Shown here: positions 60,116 through 64,000 of the stretch, in pieces
Position numbering within the stretch: position 1 is the stretch's first letter
Layout: each line of letters starts with the position of its first letter
Source: Helianthus annuus
Lineage: Eukaryota; Streptophyta; Magnoliopsida; Asterales; Asteraceae
DNA length: 64,000 nt
Assembly: GCF_002127325.2 (NCBI RefSeq)
Contig: NC_035440.2
Span: forward strand, 75,084,464 to 75,148,463
Direction: 5' to 3'
The notes under the pieces: generated by a model
Databases searched by the model: none
The model's input: only the letters and a program-made list of their open reading frames with translations
What the model was told of the DNA's origin: nothing
Made by a program: the position numbers and the translations under genes

Positions 60116-63100
60116 TGTCACACCCTGACTTTTGTGGAAGCGTGATTATGTGTGACTTGCTTAATATCATTGCATTCAACCATAACAAACAACTATATGA
60201 TAAAACCAAGATGTTCATCCATTAGATAGTTTCAAACATTACAAACAACATTGTTTTAAATCCCAAACACAGACTTCATGTTCAAAATACAACACCAACA
60301 AAGTTTTAAGTTCCATACAGGACTTCACAAAAGACACTAACAAACTAGGTTTTGAGTAATGTATCCTATCCAAGATAAGATACATATCTCAAACCCTTCG
60401 ACTCCGGATGACATCTTTTATTAAAGACACGACTTGAAAACTTCAGTGCCCGCCAGATCCACATTTAGTTTCCTGAAATACATGTAGTTCGAAAACATCA
60501 ACAAAAGTTGAGCGAGTTCATGTGTTTTGTATGTGAGCTCGTAATAAACTTTGAAACCATAGTATGTATGTATGTATTTGTATATCCTTGTATGAAAGCA
60601 ACAAGGAAACAGATCAATTAATGGTTTGCAAGGCCATTAACATGTGTGCAACGACGTAGGAAGGCTCAAACTTAGCAGATTTTGTACCAGGCTTCCGGCT
60701 GGAAGACATAGTCACCTCATGGGCCAAATCCCGGTCCTCATGGGTGGGGCTCGCTACACCCAAATAGATCTATCACTCATGTCCCTCGGTCCTTATACGA
60801 GGATTAATGGTCTTAAGTGTGCGCCTACCCATTCACATGAGCTAACAATTCATTCCTTAGCTAACCATACTATTTATAAACATTTGTAAACATTTTGTAA
60901 CATGCATTTCACCCCCGAAGTTATAAATCTGAAAACAGTTATAAGAAAAGGGGGACATGAACTCACAATCTTGCGTTTTGAATCCGATGTAACTCAAAGT
61001 TTCTCCTTAGTGTGCACGACTACCTACAAACATAATACGGTTTATTAGACGGGTGGGTCATGCCTTGACTTAGTCTTAATTTGTGTCTTTGAGTTACGTT
61101 GTCTTGTGTCATCAATATTATTCCAAGATATATAATTATTCGTTAAAATAATAAATATTCTAACTTAAATTATATTTATTAAATTTTGGAATATTAGTTA
61201 AAATAATATATTTTAACTTGTCACATTTTTGTATAACTTTACCAAGGATGGGTGTATTCAAACTCGTATTATTAACCTTGTGTATTTTTTCCAAGTGTCA
61301 GTGGCGTATTCCGGTGTATTTATACGTACGAGAATACGTATTTTTATTGTGTTTATTAAGTATTCTTATACTTAATTTTCGTATTAATTTTTCAGGAATA
61401 ATATTTCTAATAAAAATTCACCAATATATATTCTCAAAATATATATTTTAAGAAGACTTACATAGAAAAATTATTTATAATTTTTCCCTTGGCAAAAATA
61501 ATTGTATTTTCATTTAGTCCTTAAAAATAATATATTTTCAAGTTTAACTTAGAAAATATATATAAATCTATTTTTTCACTCAAAATAATGTATTCTACGT
61601 TTATCTAAGAAAATATATATTTTCTCCAAAAATAATATATCTTCTAATAATTTCAAGAAAACATATATATTTTTATCTACCCAAGAATAATATATTTTCT
61701 TCTTGTAAAAAATATGATATAATTTTGTAATAATTGTAGAAATTATATTTTTGTTCTCTTGGTGTCCAAAATACCATTTACCAAAATATACTTATGAATT
61801 AAATTCCGGAATATTTATGTGAGTTATATTCCTTGTTCAGTTTATCCAATATTTTGGGTATAAATTATATATTCATCTCTTGGAATTTTGGTAGTATTTT
61901 GTATTGCACTTTTTGGTATTTTGGTGAGTTATATTATTTCAAGTCCTAAAATAATATAACTAATACACATAATATACAAATAATCACACACATGGTGACA
62001 TCTAAATATGTATTCTCCTAAATACATATTTAGTCACTTTTATTATCAAAAACCAACCTCCAATATTTATAATTTTTGTAACAAAAATTATGGCAAACTT
62101 TATATGAAAATTCATGGTTTAAAATATACTTGTAAATATTTGTTTAAACGTATTTTTCTAAGTGTTTAATTTCTAGAAAAAATTTTGCCATAGTTTCCCC
62201 TTAAAAATGGAGGTTTCCATGCTTTCAAAGCATATCATTTTCTTTTATAAATCATCACAATCAACAACAAATCAAACAATACTTACCAATTTGCCAAAAT
62301 CAAGCTATTTACACACTTCATGAACTTGAAATTTTATAAAAATTTGTAGTAACTTGGTAGTGTGTTTAGTAAGCTTAGTTACCCTTTAAAGTGTGGTTGT
62401 TTATTTAAAAACATCATTCTTGAAGAATTCAGATGTTTACAACTTGTAAAATATTTTTCTAAAAATATTTCTTCTTGAATTTTTCTTGTGAAATACATGC
62501 TTCTACACTTGATTAACCACTAAAAACGTGGTTAGTTTCTTTAAGAACCAAGTTTATGTAAATCTTGTATTTTAATTTATTTTCTTGAGAAAATCATTCT
62601 TAAAATCACATGTTTACAAGACTTATATTCACTTTGATCATCATTATTCAAGAAAAACATTTAATACTTCAAGTTCATGCTTTTACATAAGGATGGTCAC
62701 TTTGATTTCTAACATAATCATCCTCTTAACTTGCTAGATTATGTCTTTAATCATTATCTAGCAAGTTCATATGATGTTTAACATCGTAAACACAAGAAAT
62801 CATCAATCAATATTCACACATACAATTAAACAACATGTATTCTTATGATTTTTAGTCTTATGTTTAAGATTTATGTTCTTGATCATGAGTGTTCTTCATG
62901 TTAAGTTACTTGTATCATCTTTTAACCAACTAAATAAGATGTAAAATGAGATGTAGATGATCTTACTACTAGCTCAAGGCTAGGGATGAACACAAGATGA
63001 AGATGAAGATGAATGTGATGGTTAATAGCACTTGCAAGAGGTCCTTCCACTTCCAAGAGCTCCTAGCTTCTTTGTGATGCTTCTTACACCTTTGTATATC

Positions 63101-63872
63101 AAGAGAATGGTTGAAGATTGAATGATGATGGTGGTGGTGTAGTGGGTGGTTCACGGCCGAGAGGAGAGAGGAGGAGAGAGTGTTCAAGTGTTGGTGAGTG
63201 ATGAGAGTGAGAGTTAAGGACTTGTGGTTTCACTTAAAAACTTCCAACAATGCTTTCTCTAGTGGTTAATATGTTCACAAAAGCTAGAGACATGATCTAA
63301 TATAATAAACCAAGAAAATCAAGGCTGGGCCACCCTTGTTAAACCGTAAATAGGTGGGGGGGGGGTCTAGAGTAGCTTGTAATTGTTAGTTAAGGTTAAT
63401 GGTTGAAATCCAAAGGTTTAGTTAGGTTATTAGTTGTTATGTGATTATATAGTGTGTTATGATGTTCGGGGACCATAACTAGCTCGGAAATGGTAAAACA
63501 ATGTTTCTAGTGAAAATTTGGTGTTTCGGGTAGTGTCCGATTGTTCGGTTGGTTACCGGTTCATTAAGGTGCTAAACTATGCAGTTTAGTGTGCTTTATG
63601 TTACCTTTTGTGACAGTTTTGATTCCCAACACTTAGGAAAGCATTCTGGACCATTTAACCATATTTCTGCATGATATTTAGTTGTTTAACTGCAGAATTT
63701 TGCTGAATTCTGTAGAATTCTGCAGTTTGTGTGAGTTTTAGGCACTTTCCGGCACTTAAGCTATCACTAGGAAGGCAGTTTAATGATCCTTACTTACCTA
63801 CACACTATGCTAATGTAACTCTTGGTTTCTGGCCCATTCTGTGTCTCAATACTACGTCTGTCTATGTACTGA
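60116..63872 (-). repeat. LTR E: minus-oriented LTR of the element A family, incomplete
   Basis: On the minus strand it ends AGTCAGGGTGTGACA at 60116 and matches the A LTR along its length (for example the C-run region near 63357-63366 and CCGAGCTAGTTATGG). No PBS follows the end, so it is a solo LTR or the 3' LTR of an element lying to the right. It breaks off at 63872 where another LTR begins. It is inserted in element B's upstream ORF; candidate TSD AGTTT at 60111-60115. Small frames in it (for example His-rich 63187-62969) are chance. Confidence 0.8.
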
Positions 63873-64000
63873 TGTAACACCCCAAAAACGTTAACTAGGC
63901 ATAAGTGGTAACACCCCAAAAATGTTTAGTATTATGATAAGTTCAAATAAATAAAGAATTTAACTTAGTTAATGAAATATGGCAACATGGTAGTTAGTTT
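63873..64000 (+). repeat. Start of a further LTR, running out of the window
   Basis: TGTAACACCCCAAAAACGTT begins at 63873 inside LTR E. A near copy of this head (GGTAACACCCCAAAAATGTT) recurs 34 bp later, so either two LTRs are nested or the head is duplicated. Too short to classify. Confidence 0.5.

Noticed and set aside
62969..63187. Histidine-rich ORF with a hydrophobic end on the minus strand
   Set aside because: It lies in the LTR of the A family, matching the CACCACCAC leader region of the A LTR, not a gene.
63996..64000. AGTTT at the very end of the window matches the candidate TSD of LTR E (60111-60115)
   Set aside because: It is not preceded by an LTR terminus (no CA end of the reversed TG start), so it is most likely chance.

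Overview
This 64 kb window is plant nuclear DNA made almost entirely of nested LTR retrotransposons. I found no host protein-coding gene, tRNA or rRNA that I could support. The organism is a eudicot with a repeat-rich genome. The look of the Ty3/gypsy gag-pol proteins (a gag starting [16 protein letters not shown] reverse transcriptase, degenerate C-terminal chromodomain) and the multi-kilobase LTRs suggest Asteraceae, but that is inference from general resemblance.

Layout, left to right (letters are my own labels). H (1-5568): 3' part of a Ty1/copia-type element with a plus-strand 3' LTR, an oddly inverted gag-like gene and an array of hairpin repeats. A (5569-16465): Ty3/gypsy chromovirus-like element on the plus strand, with a 5' LTR remnant, PBS, an 11-unit hairpin array in the leader, an acidic/proline-rich upstream ORF, an intron-containing gag, a broken pol and a 3.5 kb 3' LTR. 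16466-18808: unassigned spacer with an (AAAT)n microsatellite. G (18809-22683): decayed minus-strand Ty1/copia coding remnant. C (22684-28464): minus-strand Ty3/gypsy 3' LTR and pol. B (28465-31637, 54178-57150 and 59743-60115): minus-strand Ty3/gypsy element split by insertions. T (31638-54177): plus-strand Ty3/gypsy Tat-lineage element with dual RNase H, a spliced antisense ORF and a trio of two-level hairpins. D (32342-44744): a complete, very young Ty3/gypsy element inside the 5' LTR of T, with TSD TTAAT. F (57151-59742): solo LTR inside B with TSD GTCAG. E (60116-63872): minus-oriented LTR of the A family, itself cut by another LTR starting at 63873.

The right two thirds is a stack of insertions: D in T, T in B, B in C, and C abutting or inserted in G. 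By-eye LTR divergence fits this order: about 0.35% for D, about 3% for T, with B and C heavily decayed.

The most unusual signal is structural. Three unrelated families (A, T, H) carry tandem non-coding hairpin units. In A every stem is preserved by compensatory or G-U changes that make sense only in the sense RNA. In addition, each LTR family examined has a perfect DNA dyad about 60-190 bp upstream of its TATA box. All breaks are described only. No protein in the window appears to be an intact, complete polyprotein.
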